From: Natribaculum breve
GTDB taxonomy: Archaea; Halobacteriota; Halobacteria; Halobacteriales; Natrialbaceae
NCBI RefSeq assembly: GCF_023008585.1
Contig: NZ_CP095390.1
Span: 372,001 to 436,000, forward strand
DNA length: 64,000 nt
Direction: 5' to 3'
Below are positions 44,178 through 53,700 of the stretch, piece by piece (position 1 is the stretch's first letter; every line of letters starts with the position of its first letter). A model generated the notes under the pieces. That model was not told where the DNA came from and did not search any database. It was given only the letters and a program-made list of their open reading frames with translations. The position numbers and the translations under genes are program-made.

Positions 44178-45356
44178 ATGCCCGCTCCCGAAGACCCTCC
44201 AGAGACCGCCGCGTTTCAACGCGTCGACTGGGACGACCTCGAGAATCGGTGGTACCGGCCGCGGCTGCGAACGGTTCTTTTCCTGTGTTGGCTCGCCGGC
44301 ATCGGCGGGCTCTACCTGTACGACAGGTACTACGCTCACGTCTACCTCGTCGGCGAGTGGAAGGTATCGCTTCTGGACTGGCTGTTCTTGCTCTCGCTGG
44401 CAGTGTTCGTCTCGTACGTCCTCGTGCCTGCGGCGCGAAACCGCGAGCGGACCCTCGGCTACTGGCGACGGCTCCGCCGGGATCGGCCGGCGCTGATCGC
44501 CAGCGCGTACGTCGCTGTATTCGTACTCGTCGGCCTCGTCGGGCCGCTGGTCACGGGCGACGCTCGGATCCGGTTCGAACACCAGTTCCAGCCGCCGATC
44601 GGATTCACGTCGGACGCGTCTCTGGTCCACGACTGTCTCGGGACCGCCGCCGACGGACGCTGTGGCTGGTCCCTGCAGTACCCACTCGGGACGGACGTCC
44701 GCGGGCACGACGTGCTCGCGCTCTCGGTGCTCGGTGCCCGCGTCGCGCTCTACGTCTCGATGATCACGGCGACGGTCGTCGTCCCGATCGCGCTCGGCGT
44801 CGGCGTGGTCGCGGGATACGTCGGCGGCCGGGTCGACGACCTGGCGATGGCGTACGTCGACGTCCAGCAGTTCGTGCCGGCGATCCTCCTCTACTTGCTG
44901 TTCAAGGTGTACTTCGGCCGGTCGCTGTTCCTGCTCGTCGTCGCGTTCGGCCTGCTGAGCTGGGGTGGGATCGCCAGACTGGTCCGCAGCGAGACGCTCC
45001 AGCGGCGCGAAGAGGGGTACGTGCTCGCGGCCCGCAGCGCCGGGGCGGGCAGGCTGTACGTCGTCCGGAAGCATCTCCTGCCGAACGTCTCGAGTACGGT
45101 CGTTCCCGCCGTCGCACACCTGATTCCGGTGCTCGTCCTCACGGAGGCCGGAATCGCCTTCCTGGGACTCGGCGAGACGGGGCTCAACTCCTGGGGGATG
45201 ACGATCGCCCACGGCCTCGACGAGACGTGGGCCGCCCCGCTGGACCAGTGGTGGGTGTCGCTGGTCCCCGCCGTCTTCCTGACGACGACCGTCGCGGCGT
45301 TCAAACTCGCCGGCGACGGGCTGCGGGACGCGCTCGATCCGCGGGGTGACCGATGA
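44178..45356 (+). CDS. dppC: ABC transporter permease, dipeptide/oligopeptide type (DppC-like)
   Basis: A 392-residue permease. Two N-terminal helices (about 25-45 and 58-80) precede the usual DppC core with MTI-type helices and an EAA loop (LAARSAGAGRLYVVRKHLLP). An external loop contains two cysteines (VHDCLGTAADGRCGW). It overlaps the ATPase gene by four bases. Confidence 0.87.
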   Translation: MPAPEDPPETAAFQRVDWDDLENRWYRPRLRTVLFLCWLAGIGGLYLYDRYYAHVYLVGEWKVSLLDWLFLLSLAVFVSYVLVPAARNRERTLGYWRRLRRDRPALIASAYVAVFVLVGLVGPLVTGDARIRFEHQFQPPIGFTSDASLVHDCLGTAADGRCGWSLQYPLGTDVRGHDVLALSVLGARVALYVSMITATVVVPIALGVGVVAGYVGGRVDDLAMAYVDVQQFVPAILLYLLFKVYFGRSLFLLVVAFGLLSWGGIARLVRSETLQRREEGYVLAARSAGAGRLYVVRKHLLPNVSSTVVPAVAHLIPVLVLTEAGIAFLGLGETGLNSWGMTIAHGLDETWAAPLDQWWVSLVPAVFLTTTVAAFKLAGDGLRDALDPRGDR

Positions 45357-46366
45357 CCGAACCGTTGCTGTCGGTGTCGAACCTGCGGACGCAGTTTCGA
45401 ACCGACCGGGAGACGGTGCGGGCGGTCGACGGCGTCGACTTCGACGTCTTCCGCGGCGAGACGCTGGCGATCGTCGGCGAGAGCGGGTCGGGAAAGACCG
45501 TCGCCTGCGAGTCGATCACCCGGCTACTCGAGGAGCCGCCGGCCGAACTCGTCGACGGCGAGGTGGTGTTCGACGGGGTCGACCTGACGACGCTCCCGGA
45601 GGCCACACTCCGCGAGATTCGTGGAAACCGCATCGCACACGTCTTCCAGAACCCACAGCGGTCGCTGTCGCCGGTGTACACCGTCGGCGAGCAACTCGTC
45701 GAGGCGATGGCGATCCACGACGTCGCGTCCGGGACGGCGGCGCGCGAGCGAGCGGTCGGCCTGCTCGACCGCGTCGGCATTCCGCGGCCGTCGGTTCGCG
45801 TCGACGAGTATCCTCACCAGTTTTCCGGCGGCATGCGCCAGCGGGTCGCCATCGCGATCGCGCTCGCGGCCGAACCGGACCTGCTCGTCGCCGACGAACC
45901 GACGACGGCGCTCGACGTGACCGTCCAGGCCCAGCTGCTCGACCTCCTCACCGACCTCCAGGAGACGCTCGAGCTCGCGGTGATCCTCGTCACGCACGAC
46001 TTCCGCGTGGTCGCCGAGCTCGCCGATCGCGTCGTCGTGATGTACGACGGCAAGGTGATGGAGCGTGGCTCCGTCGGGGACGTGTTCGACGGGCCGGCAC
46101 ATCCGTACACGCAGGCGCTGTTCGGTGGTGAGGACGTGGCCGATCGACGGGTCGACGACGCCGACGATACAGCGCCGACGGTCGGCTGTCGGTTCCACCG
46201 CGAGTGTCCGCACGCGATTCCCGACTGCCGCCGCGGCGATCAGCCGCCGTTGCGTCCGACGGGAACCGGGCAACGGGCCGCCTGCGTCTACTACGACGAG
46301 AGCCACGATTCGTCGGTCGTACGCGCTCGCCGACTCGAGCGGGAGGTGACGAGCGATGAGCGGTGA
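45353..46366 (+). CDS. dppD: ABC transporter ATP-binding protein (DppD-like)
   Basis: A 337-residue ATPase. Walker A GESGSGKT, signature [10 protein letters not shown], Walker [13 protein letters not shown] and switch His in LVTHDF are intact. The C-terminal oligopeptide-transporter region keeps the cysteine cluster ([14 protein letters not shown]), which is an iron-sulfur site in some family members. It overlaps dppF by 11 nt. Confidence 0.9.
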   Translation: MTEPLLSVSNLRTQFRTDRETVRAVDGVDFDVFRGETLAIVGESGSGKTVACESITRLLEEPPAELVDGEVVFDGVDLTTLPEATLREIRGNRIAHVFQNPQRSLSPVYTVGEQLVEAMAIHDVASGTAARERAVGLLDRVGIPRPSVRVDEYPHQFSGGMRQRVAIAIALAAEPDLLVADEPTTALDVTVQAQLLDLLTDLQETLELAVILVTHDFRVVAELADRVVVMYDGKVMERGSVGDVFDGPAHPYTQALFGGEDVADRRVDDADDTAPTVGCRFHRECPHAIPDCRRGDQPPLRPTGTGQRAACVYYDESHDSSVVRARRLEREVTSDER

Positions 46367-47582
46367 GCCGATCCTCTCGGTTCGCGACCTCGAGCGACAC
46401 TACCCGATCACCCGGGGACTGTTCCGGCGCGAGGTCGGTCGCGTTCGCGCGGTCGACGGCGTCTCGTTCGACCTCGAACGTGGCGAGACGCTCGCGCTCG
46501 TGGGGGAATCGGGCTGTGGGAAGTCGACGGCGGCTCGAACCCTCGTCGGACTCGAAGATCCCACCGGCGGCACGGTTCGTTTCGACGGAGCCGACGTGAC
46601 GACCGCAGACGGCCGGGTGGCGACCGACTTCCGTCGGCGCGTCGGGATGGTGTTTCAGGACCCGGACTCGAGTTTCAACCCGCGAATGCCGGTCGGCGAG
46701 GCGGTCGGCGAGCCGCTTCGAATCCACGGCATGCGCGACGAGCAACGAGAGCGCGCCATCGTCACCGAACTGCTCGAGCTCGTCGGGCTGTCGGCGTCGC
46801 ACTACGATCGGTACCCACACGAGTTCTCCGGCGGGCAAAAACAGCGGCTCGCGCTCGCCCGCGCCCTCGTCCTCGATCCCGAGGTCGTCGTCGCGGACGA
46901 ACCGGTCAGCGCACTCGACAGACGCGTGCAGGACGACGTCCTCGACCTGATGGCGGACCTCCAGGAACGGTTCGACCTCTCGATCCTGTTCATCAGCCAC
47001 GACGTCGACGTCGTCCGGTCGTTCTGCGACCGCGTCGCCGTCATGTACCTCGGCGAACTGGTCGAACGCGGCCCCGTCGAGACGGTGTTCGAGGAACCGG
47101 CCCACCCGTACACTCGGGCGCTGCTGGGTTCGGTGCCGGCACTCGATCCAGGGGATCGGGGAGAGCTGGTGACGCTGACCGGCGAGGTCGGCGATCCGGC
47201 CGATCCACCGACCGGCTGCCGGTTCCACCCCCGCTGTCCGGCGGTGATACCGCCGCCCGAGTACGACCTCCCACGGGAGGAGTGGCGCGCGCTGCTCGAC
47301 CTCCGGTTTGCGGTCGCCGACGCGGCCGACGCGGACGAAGACCCTCGGACGGGCGATCGATCGCTCCGGGAGGCCCACGGCGTTCCCGCGCCCCTGTCCG
47401 ATCCCGACGCCGAGGCGGTCCTCGAGCGGGCGCTCACCGACGTCGAAGACGGCGCGACCGAACGCGGTGCTCGTCGTCTCGCCGAGGCGTTCACGACCGT
47501 CTGCGAAGCGGAGGTCCCGCCGGAGATAGACGTCGACGACCGACCGGTCACCTGCCACCGTCACGACGACCGTGGCGACTGA
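46356..47582 (+). CDS. dppF: ABC transporter ATP-binding protein (DppF-like)
   Basis: A 408-residue ATPase, longer than typical DppF (about 330) through a C-terminal extension of roughly 90 residues. Walker [10 protein letters not shown], signature FSGGQKQR, Walker [13 protein letters not shown] and FISHDVDVV are intact. [14 protein letters not shown] keeps two of the family cysteines. Last gene of the dppCDF run; no solute-binding protein gene is in the window. Confidence 0.88.
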   Translation: MSGEPILSVRDLERHYPITRGLFRREVGRVRAVDGVSFDLERGETLALVGESGCGKSTAARTLVGLEDPTGGTVRFDGADVTTADGRVATDFRRRVGMVFQDPDSSFNPRMPVGEAVGEPLRIHGMRDEQRERAIVTELLELVGLSASHYDRYPHEFSGGQKQRLALARALVLDPEVVVADEPVSALDRRVQDDVLDLMADLQERFDLSILFISHDVDVVRSFCDRVAVMYLGELVERGPVETVFEEPAHPYTRALLGSVPALDPGDRGELVTLTGEVGDPADPPTGCRFHPRCPAVIPPPEYDLPREEWRALLDLRFAVADAADADEDPRTGDRSLREAHGVPAPLSDPDAEAVLERALTDVEDGATERGARRLAEAFTTVCEAEVPPEIDVDDRPVTCHRHDDRGD

Positions 47583-47720
47583 CCCGACGCGCCGGCGCGT
47601 GTGCGTCGAGCGCCCGCGTCGTTCGCGCTCGAGCGACTGTCGTCCCGTGCGAAGAGTGTCGTCCCCGAAACGGTCGCCGAGTCGTGAAGGCTTTTGGTGA
47701 TGCCGGTACCACGTGATCGC

Positions 47721-48914
47721 ATGGCAGACAGCGACGACGCGCCACGAGTAGGAGAGCTGACACCACCGGAACGAACGCTGATGGGTCCCGGGCCGAGCGA
47801 CGTCAATCCGCGCGTGCTGCGCGCGATGAGTACCCCGCTGGTCGGTCACCTCGATCCCTCGTTCGTCGAGATCATGGACGAGGTCCAGGAACTCCTTCGG
47901 TACACCTTCCGGACGGACAACGAGTGGACGATCCCCGTCTCCGGCACCGGTTCCGCGTCGATGGAGACGGCCATCGGGAACCTGGTCGAACCGGGCGACA
48001 CGATGCTCGTCCCGACGAACGGCTACTTCGGCGGTCGCATGGCCTCGATGGCCCGTCGCGCCGGCGGCGAGGTCGTCGAAGTCGACGCGCCCTGGGGCGA
48101 ACCGCTCGACCCCGCCGACGTCGAGGCCGCACTCGCCGAACACGAACCCGACGTCTTCGGCTTCGTCCACGCGGAGACGAGCACGGGCGTCCGCCAGCCC
48201 GACGTGCCGGCGCTCACCGAGGCGGCCCACGATCACGGCGCATTAGTGATCGCCGACACCGTCACGTCGCTGGGCGGCGTCGAACTCCGCGTCGACGAGT
48301 GGGACATCGACGTGGCCTACTCGGGCCCACAGAAGTGTCTCTCCTGTCCGCCGGGTGCCAGCCCGCTGACGCTCTCGGACGAGGCGATGGAGAAGGTCCT
48401 CTCTCGCGAGGAAGATCCCCGGTCGTGGTACCTCGACCTCTCCCTGCTCGAGGGCTACTGGGGTGACGAGCGGGCCTACCACCACACCGCCCCGATCACG
48501 AACGTCTACGCCATCCGCGAGGCGCTGCGGCTGGTCGCCGAGGAGGGCATCGAGGAGCGCTGGGACCGCCACGAACGCGTGGCCGGCGCGCTGAAGGCGG
48601 GCGTCGAGGCGATGGGACTCGAGATGAACGCTCCCGACGAGTACTGGCTACCGAGCCTGAACGCCGTCCGCGTCCCCGAGGGCGTCGACGACGGTGAGGT
48701 CTGTGCCGAACTACTCGAGCGCTACGACCTGGAGATCGCCGGCGGCCTCGGCGACCTCTCGGGAGAGATCTTCAGGATCGGCTGTATGGGCCACTCCGCG
48801 CGGCCGGAGAACGTGCTGTTCGTCGTGACGGCACTGGGTGACGTCCTCGAGTCGATGGGTGCGGACGTCGACGCCGAGGCGGGCGTCGCGGCGGCGCGAC
48901 GCCACCTACGCTGA
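47721..48914 (+). CDS. alanine-glyoxylate/serine-pyruvate-type aminotransferase
   Basis: A 397-residue class V PLP aminotransferase. MGPGPSDVNPRV opens the fold, GTGSASMETA binds PLP, VADTVTSLGG has the ring Asp, and the Schiff-base lysine is in SGPQKCLSCPPG. It probably interconverts alanine or serine with glyoxylate or pyruvate. The ATG at 47721 is preferred because GGCTTTTGG lies about 30 nt upstream. The stop overlaps the convergent gene by nine bases. Confidence 0.9.
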   Translation: MADSDDAPRVGELTPPERTLMGPGPSDVNPRVLRAMSTPLVGHLDPSFVEIMDEVQELLRYTFRTDNEWTIPVSGTGSASMETAIGNLVEPGDTMLVPTNGYFGGRMASMARRAGGEVVEVDAPWGEPLDPADVEAALAEHEPDVFGFVHAETSTGVRQPDVPALTEAAHDHGALVIADTVTSLGGVELRVDEWDIDVAYSGPQKCLSCPPGASPLTLSDEAMEKVLSREEDPRSWYLDLSLLEGYWGDERAYHHTAPITNVYAIREALRLVAEEGIEERWDRHERVAGALKAGVEAMGLEMNAPDEYWLPSLNAVRVPEGVDDGEVCAELLERYDLEIAGGLGDLSGEIFRIGCMGHSARPENVLFVVTALGDVLESMGADVDAEAGVAAARRHLR

Positions 48915-49226
48915 TACTCTCGGTCCTGGTGGAGCGCGTTCGACCTGATACTCTTCTCCGTCGACGACGATGACGGCCCACTCGTAGTCGGGATCTGTCT
49001 CGCGAAGTCGCCGCTCGAGGTCGTCTGCGTCTTCCGGTTGCGCGACGAAACAGCGGAACTCACCGGATCCAGACGGAATCTCTCGCGTGTCGCTTACCGT
49101 GTTCACGTAGACGACTTTCCACGCGCGTTCTGCTCTGAATTCGGGGCCGTTGCCCTCGACGGTGTAGCCGAGTTCTGCGAAAATCGACCTGGCCTGCTCG
49201 ACGAGTCGCATGTTAACAGGACCCAT
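48906..49226 (-). CDS. small haloarchaeal protein (DUF7116-like)
   Basis: A 106-residue soluble protein starting with a helix (VEQARSIFAELGYTV) followed by alternating strands (RAERAWKVVYVNTV; YEWAVIVVDGEEYQVE). It resembles a haloarchaeal family recalled as DUF7116; tentative. The start at 49226 is supported by a TTATACC box 27 nt upstream. It overlaps the aminotransferase tail to tail. Confidence 0.65.
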   Translation of the reverse strand: MGPVNMRLVEQARSIFAELGYTVEGNGPEFRAERAWKVVYVNTVSDTREIPSGSGEFRCFVAQPEDADDLERRLRETDPDYEWAVIVVDGEEYQVERAPPGPRVSA

Positions 49227-49382
49227 TCAGTGAGACGATACACGGGGCGACGGTATAAGTCTTGTTGCGTGGCAACATAATGCCGATAATCCTGGACGAA
49301 AGTTCGGAAGTTCGACGGACCAGTTGCAGTTATTGCGGAGAGATCGGTCGAACGATCCGAAAAGACGACACCCGGGAGACGA

Positions 49383-49622
49383 TCACTCGTGGGCTGCGTC
49401 CCACTCGGTCGGTTTTCGAAAGTTCCCACACCGATTACACTGGACGCGTCCCATCGCGTCCATCGCGACGTCGAAACTCTCGCAGTTCGCACAGAACCAG
49501 CCGTATCGCTCCGTCCCATCCGGTGATCGGTAGGCGACGAGAAACGGCCCCTTCGAGCCTCTGTCGCCTTCCGTCCGTGAGACGTAGACCGTTTCGCCGT
49601 CGTCGGTCGACCTCGCTTCCAT
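49383..49622 (-). CDS. zinc-ribbon protein (DUF5816)
   Basis: A 79-residue protein with GSKGPFLVAY, then a zinc ribbon CANCESF and CNRCGNFRKPTEWDA, the pattern of haloarchaeal DUF5816. The ATG at 49622 (MEARSTDDG) is supported by a CTTTATCGG box about 27 nt upstream. Function unknown. Confidence 0.8.
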   Translation of the reverse strand: MEARSTDDGETVYVSRTEGDRGSKGPFLVAYRSPDGTERYGWFCANCESFDVAMDAMGRVQCNRCGNFRKPTEWDAAHE

Positions 49623-49807
49623 GCTCACGGCTACGTCTGCTCCCGATAAAGGACTGTCTTTCTGCGAAGAATCGAGTCTCACGTCCGACGCCCGGTCGTC
49701 GGCGACGACCGCCCGCTCTCGGAAGCGAGCGGTACAGCGTCTGTCGATTCGCAGGTCAGACGCGATAACTGAAAGGTTTACCCGGTCCGGTCACGTTCGC
49801 TTTCCTG

Positions 49808-50218
49808 ATGACGCTGGTCGTGGTTCCCGTCCGGTATCCGCTGTCGGCTCGCTCGAAACGCACCTTGCGAAAAGCGATCGAGGTGGCCCGCGAGCGCGAC
49901 GCAGCGCTGACGATCCTGCACGTGAACCTCTACCAGAACGGCCGGAAAGTGGCGCGGACGGACCTGAAAGAGGAGGTCGAACGAACGGTCGGCCGACTCG
50001 AGAACGCACGCTACGTGGTCCGGACGGGATTTCTCGTCGAGGAGAGCATCCTCGAGGAGGTCGCAGCGGAGGAAGCCGACGTCGTCGTCGTCGGCCACAA
50101 GCAGGCGAGTCGGTGGCGGCGTCTCTTCCAGCGGTTGACGGACAACCCGGACATCGAGGCCTATCTCCGGAACCACCTCGATTGCGAGATCATCACCGTC
50201 GAGGGAACGACGGTCTAG
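49808..50218 (+). CDS. universal stress protein-like protein
   Basis: A 136-residue Usp-fold protein (MTLVVVPVRYPLSARSKRTL; LTILHVNLYQNG; ADVVVVGHKQASRWRR). The canonical ATP-binding glycine pattern is replaced by GHKQASRWRRLFQRL, so it is probably a non-ATP-binding variant. Found as a short single gene. Confidence 0.8.
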   Translation: MTLVVVPVRYPLSARSKRTLRKAIEVARERDAALTILHVNLYQNGRKVARTDLKEEVERTVGRLENARYVVRTGFLVEESILEEVAAEEADVVVVGHKQASRWRRLFQRLTDNPDIEAYLRNHLDCEIITVEGTTV

Positions 50219-50316
50219 AACCCTGCAGTTCGGGCCTGGGACGCCACTGGCGGTGTCCGTCTCGAGTCGACGGCCGAAGACCGTCTTCGATCGTCCCCGG
50301 TCGACGGCCGGGGACG

Positions 50317-51351
50317 CTACCGGTCTCGCTCGTCGGAATCGAACGACTGTCTCGACTGGTCCCCGTCGGAATCGAACGACCGGCGCGAGGGATCGCCGTC
50401 GGCCTCGAGCGGCGAACCGACCGCGACGCGCGCTTGCCCGCTCGTGCCGTCGAACACGTGGTGTCTGTGGGGGTAAGCGAACTCGACGTCCGCGTCGGCG
50501 AACCGGTCTCGAATGCGCTCCTGGACGGCCGATCGGACGACGAGCAGTTTGTACGGGTGTTTCACCCACAGGCGGAGCGTGAGCAAGACGCCGCTGTCTG
50601 CGTACTCCTCGATGAAACACGTCGGCGCGGCCGAGTAGCGTGCGCTGCCGATCCGGATGTCCGGCCCGCCGGCGATCACCGTGTCGACGTCGCGTGCTGC
50701 GCGCTCGGCGAGGCGGCGTGCCTCGTCGACGTCGCTCTCGTAGGTGACCTCGAACTGGATCGAGATGCGCGTTCGCTCGTCTTCTGCGGAGTAGTTGACG
50801 ACGTCTCGCGTGTGGATCTCGGAGTTCGGAACGACGATGAACGTGTTGTCGAGCGTGAAGATCTTCGTGTACCGGATCGTGATGTCTTCGACGAAGCCGC
50901 GGTAGCCCTGATCGGCCACCTCGATCATGTCCCCGATCTCGTAGGAGCGGTCGGCGAGGACGAACAGACCGTTTATCAGGCTCCCGATCAGCGGCGCGAG
51001 GACGACCGCGACCACGGCGGAGATGACCCCGACCGAGAGGAGGATCTCGGAACGGCCGATGTCGAGGATACTCGCTGCAATCACCGCAGCGAGCAACAGG
51101 ACGCCCATACGAACGCCACGCAAGATCGCCCGCGTTACGCTCGGCCGTTCGACGTGGCGGGCGACGGTCCGACCAGCGTACCTGACGACGAGTTTCGAGG
51201 CGTACCAGCCGACGACGAGAACGACAAGCGCGAGCAGCGGCTCTACGACCCACTCGGGGAGAAACGGCAGGTGTCTGTCGACCACGTCCGTGGTCTCGTT
51301 GACCGCCTCGTCCGTGGTCTCGTTGACCTGCTGTAAGAAGACCCCGCGCAT
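50317..51351 (-). CDS. small-conductance mechanosensitive channel (MscS family)
   Basis: A 344-residue MscS with an external N-terminal segment, three membrane helices ending in a pore helix ([19 protein letters not shown]), then the cytoplasmic beta domain ([20 protein letters not shown]). It releases osmolytes on hypo-osmotic shock. The acidic C-terminal tail contains a repeated SFDSD unit coded by a 16-bp DNA repeat (50332 and 50365). The ATG at 51351 is supported by a CCCTTAACC box 27 nt upstream. Confidence 0.9.
   Translation of the reverse strand: MRGVFLQQVNETTDEAVNETTDVVDRHLPFLPEWVVEPLLALVVLVVGWYASKLVVRYAGRTVARHVERPSVTRAILRGVRMGVLLLAAVIAASILDIGRSEILLSVGVISAVVAVVLAPLIGSLINGLFVLADRSYEIGDMIEVADQGYRGFVEDITIRYTKIFTLDNTFIVVPNSEIHTRDVVNYSAEDERTRISIQFEVTYESDVDEARRLAERAARDVDTVIAGGPDIRIGSARYSAAPTCFIEEYADSGVLLTLRLWVKHPYKLLVVRSAVQERIRDRFADADVEFAYPHRHHVFDGTSGQARVAVGSPLEADGDPSRRSFDSDGDQSRQSFDSDERDR
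50332..50380. repeat. 16-bp direct repeat inside the MscS C-terminal tail
   Basis: GTCGGAATCGAACGAC occurs at 50332-50347 and 50365-50380, a 33-nt period equal to 11 codons. It encodes a duplicated SFDSD motif, so it probably arose by a small in-frame duplication. Confidence 0.7.
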
Positions 51352-51483
51352 GAACGCACACTCATGACCACGTTGGTTAAGGGTTCTGACCCCGCCCGCC
51401 TGCCGTTTGACAACCCAATTCCGAAATACAGTGCTACTCAATACATAATAAATGTTTTATCGATAGAGTGCGTGGATACGAGT

Positions 51484-52545
51484 ATGTCCCAGGACGAACT
51501 CCGCTCGACCGTCGAGCGCGTCGGGGATCGGTTCAACCTCGGCGAGTACGAGATCGACGCCTACCTCACCGTCTTAGAGCACGGCCAGCTCACGGCGAGC
51601 GAGATCGCCGATCGGACCGACATCCCACAGCCTCGCGTCTACGACACCGTTCGCAGTCTGAGCGACCGCGGCCTGGTCGAACTCCGCGAGTCGCGGCCGA
51701 TGAAGATCGTCGCGCTCGACCCCGGCGAGGCCTTCGACGACGTCCAGAGCTCCCTCGAGGCGATGATCGACGAACTCGAGGCACGCTACACCGCGCCCGC
51801 GCGAGACACCGAGGCGGTCTCGCTCGTCAAGTCGCGGTCGACGATCCTGCGCTACCTCGAGGAAGTGATCGACGCCGCGGAGTACGAACTCGCGCTCTCG
51901 CTGACGCCGGACCTGCTGTCCCGGTTCGAGTCGGAACTCTCCCGGGCCACGAGCGACGGGGTGAGCGTCGACCTGATCGTCACGCCCGCTGCCGAGGCAC
52001 CGGATCCCGACCACTTCGACTATCGCGACGTGGCGACGACCGCTCGCGCCCGCCGCGGCATCACCACGCCCGTCGTCGCCGTCGCGGACGGCGAGTACTC
52101 GATCTACGCGACCCAGGACGCACTCCGGGACGACCAGGACCGGTACGGCGTCATCTTCAACCGATCCGCGCTCGGATTCCTCGTGTCGGGCTTTTTCGGA
52201 ACCGTCCTCTGGACGACCGCCGACGAGACGCTGGCTGAAGACGGCGACGGCCGGCCGTACCCGCGCCAGTACGCGTCGATCCGCCGGTGTGTGAAAGACC
52301 TCCTCGACGCGGGCGGGGAGTTCTACGCGACGATCGAAGGCCGCGACGTCGAGACCGGCAGTCCGCGGGTCGTCCGGGGACAGGTCGTCGACATCTCCTT
52401 CGAGATGACAGAGGAAGTCGCCTCCATCACGCTCGAGACCGCCGAGGGCGAAGTCACCGTCGGTGGCCGCGTCGCCGCACTCGAGGACGTCGAGGCGCAC
52501 ATGATTCGCATCGGTCGGAACGAACCGCCGACGATAGAGGACTGA
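51484..52545 (+). CDS. trmB: TrmB-family sugar-responsive transcriptional regulator
   Basis: A 353-residue TrmB protein: N-terminal winged HTH ([20 protein letters not shown], about 33-52), a coiled linker and a C-terminal sugar-sensing domain (about 110-353). TrmB-type proteins control sugar uptake and glycolysis or gluconeogenesis genes. It lies 1.2 kb upstream of a sugar ABC transporter and is its likely regulator. The ATG at 51484 follows AT-rich sequence (ATAATAAATGTTTTATCG). Confidence 0.88.
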   Translation: MSQDELRSTVERVGDRFNLGEYEIDAYLTVLEHGQLTASEIADRTDIPQPRVYDTVRSLSDRGLVELRESRPMKIVALDPGEAFDDVQSSLEAMIDELEARYTAPARDTEAVSLVKSRSTILRYLEEVIDAAEYELALSLTPDLLSRFESELSRATSDGVSVDLIVTPAAEAPDPDHFDYRDVATTARARRGITTPVVAVADGEYSIYATQDALRDDQDRYGVIFNRSALGFLVSGFFGTVLWTTADETLAEDGDGRPYPRQYASIRRCVKDLLDAGGEFYATIEGRDVETGSPRVVRGQVVDISFEMTEEVASITLETAEGEVTVGGRVAALEDVEAHMIRIGRNEPPTIED

Positions 52546-52575
52546 AATACCCGTTCACCCCCGGTGAGTTAATGA

Positions 52576-52921
52576 CACTCCGGCTCGTGTGTGCCGGGGT
52601 GTAGCGTTACAGCGGAGGCAGGGAGAAAGCCCACGGCTTTAGCCCTGTCTCTTACCCATACGTCGGAGTCTCGCGAAAGTGGTGTTTCGGAAGCTCTCGA
52701 GGCGGGCGAGCACGAGCTGAGACCCACAGGAAGAGAGACGAGATCGACGCTCGGTACGGAGCGTAGTACTCGAGTCGACTGCGTTCGGATCCACAATTAC
52801 GGATTTCACCCGGCGAAAGGCGCTGAATACTGGTATCTCGATCGCCACTCTCCGATGGATCGCCCGCGACTGGTGGCGCAACTTGTGGGTAAGAGACAGG
52901 ACTTCAGTCGTGGGAGAAGTC
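52576..52921. mobile_element. scar with IS200/IS605-like ends (inverted 15-bp repeats and hairpins)
   Basis: CCTGTCTCTTACCCA at 52644-52658 is perfectly inverted at 52886-52900. Each copy adjoins a hairpin of different sequence but equal 6-bp stem: AAAGCC/GGCTTT at 52626-52640 and GACTTC/GAAGTC at 52900-52921. A further stem CACTCCGGC/GCCGGGGTG is at 52576-52601. The AAAGCCCACGGCTTTAG and CTTCAGTCGTGGGAG strings resemble ends of haloarchaeal TnpB-type elements. No transposase remains in the 52546-53043 gap. Confidence 0.5.
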
Positions 52922-53043
52922 AGTGAGACAACTCGTCGGTCAGTAATAGATACGGTACGTTGTTGTCGGCAATAGAATGTTTGTGACCGAACTGTTCGAT
53001 ACAAAATATTATTGGTATCAGAAGACAAGTATCTCTCGTCTCT

Positions 53044-53256
53044 ATGGAAGACACGGTAGACGTTCCCCGAACCCAGTTGCAGGCAATCCTGTACGGCGGG
53101 CCACTGATATATGGTGTTGTGACGGCCTACGTTGGACTGTCCTTCCTCGAGGGAATCGTGCAGACGGCTGCACTGATGATGGCGGTCTTCGGCAGTCTCG
53201 CTGCCTACGTCATACTGAAGAGAGTCTACGAAGCCCAGTACGGAGTCGAACTCTGA
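53044..53256 (+). CDS. small two-helix membrane protein
   Basis: A 70-residue protein with hydrophobic helices at about 14-34 and 38-58. An AT-rich promoter (AAAATATTATTGGTATC) lies about 25-40 nt upstream. Unknown function. Its TGA opens a large palindrome. Confidence 0.6.
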   Translation: MEDTVDVPRTQLQAILYGGPLIYGVVTAYVGLSFLEGIVQTAALMMAVFGSLAAYVILKRVYEAQYGVEL

Positions 53257-53338
53257 TACTATCGGACGTAACTGTGTGAAGATTTTCGCCACCCCGGGAC
53301 GGCGAGAATCTTTCACGACGTACGTCCGGCAGTATGAG
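53254..53338. repeat. nested palindrome at a gene 3' end (ATACT type, copy 2)
   Basis: TGATACTATCGGACGTA begins in the TGA stop of the small membrane protein and pairs with TACGTCCGGCAGTATGA at about 53321-53337. An inner stem GATTTTCGCC/GGCGAGAATC pairs at nine of ten positions. The rest of the gap to 53700 is AT-rich with no supported gene; a TTATTACATACG tract near 53641 probably belongs to the transporter promoter. Confidence 0.7.
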
Positions 53339-53700
53339 TAGCCCTCCTCTCGTACTTATCGAGGTTCCCGAATCGATTTTTATTATATTTCTAAATAAAG
53401 AAACTATATTACCGACAGCTGGTAGTAGCTGCTGAACGTCGTTGCACATCTGCTTGCGACTCGGCGGCCAGTACTGGCCGCGTCGCTGCGAGCAGCGTGT
53501 AAACCGGTCGAATTGTACGATAGCGTGATCACTCGACCTGTCGCGACGAGCGACGTCGACATATCGTCTAACTAACTCGTCGGCAGATTCCAGTCGTCGT
53601 AATCGATCGTTATACCAGTATACGCTCGTGACCGTCATCATTTATTACATACGTGCAAGCTAACAATTAATGTGCCAAGGAGCGTTTTTGTTCGGGAAGG

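Noticed and set aside
48906..48935. Extra ATACT-type palindrome at the aminotransferase stop (TGATACTCTCGG)
   Set aside because: It lies inside the coding end of the convergent gene, lacks a second arm and diverges from the core.
49262..49768. 168-codon plus-strand frame opposite the DUF5816 gene
   Set aside because: The middle is antisense to a recognisable zinc-ribbon gene and the translation is Arg/Ser-rich, the usual shadow pattern in GC-rich DNA.
50317..50400. tRNA-like GGAATCGAACGAC strings
   Set aside because: They resemble a T-arm complement but lie in the MscS coding region as a duplicated codon block; no cloverleaf can be drawn.
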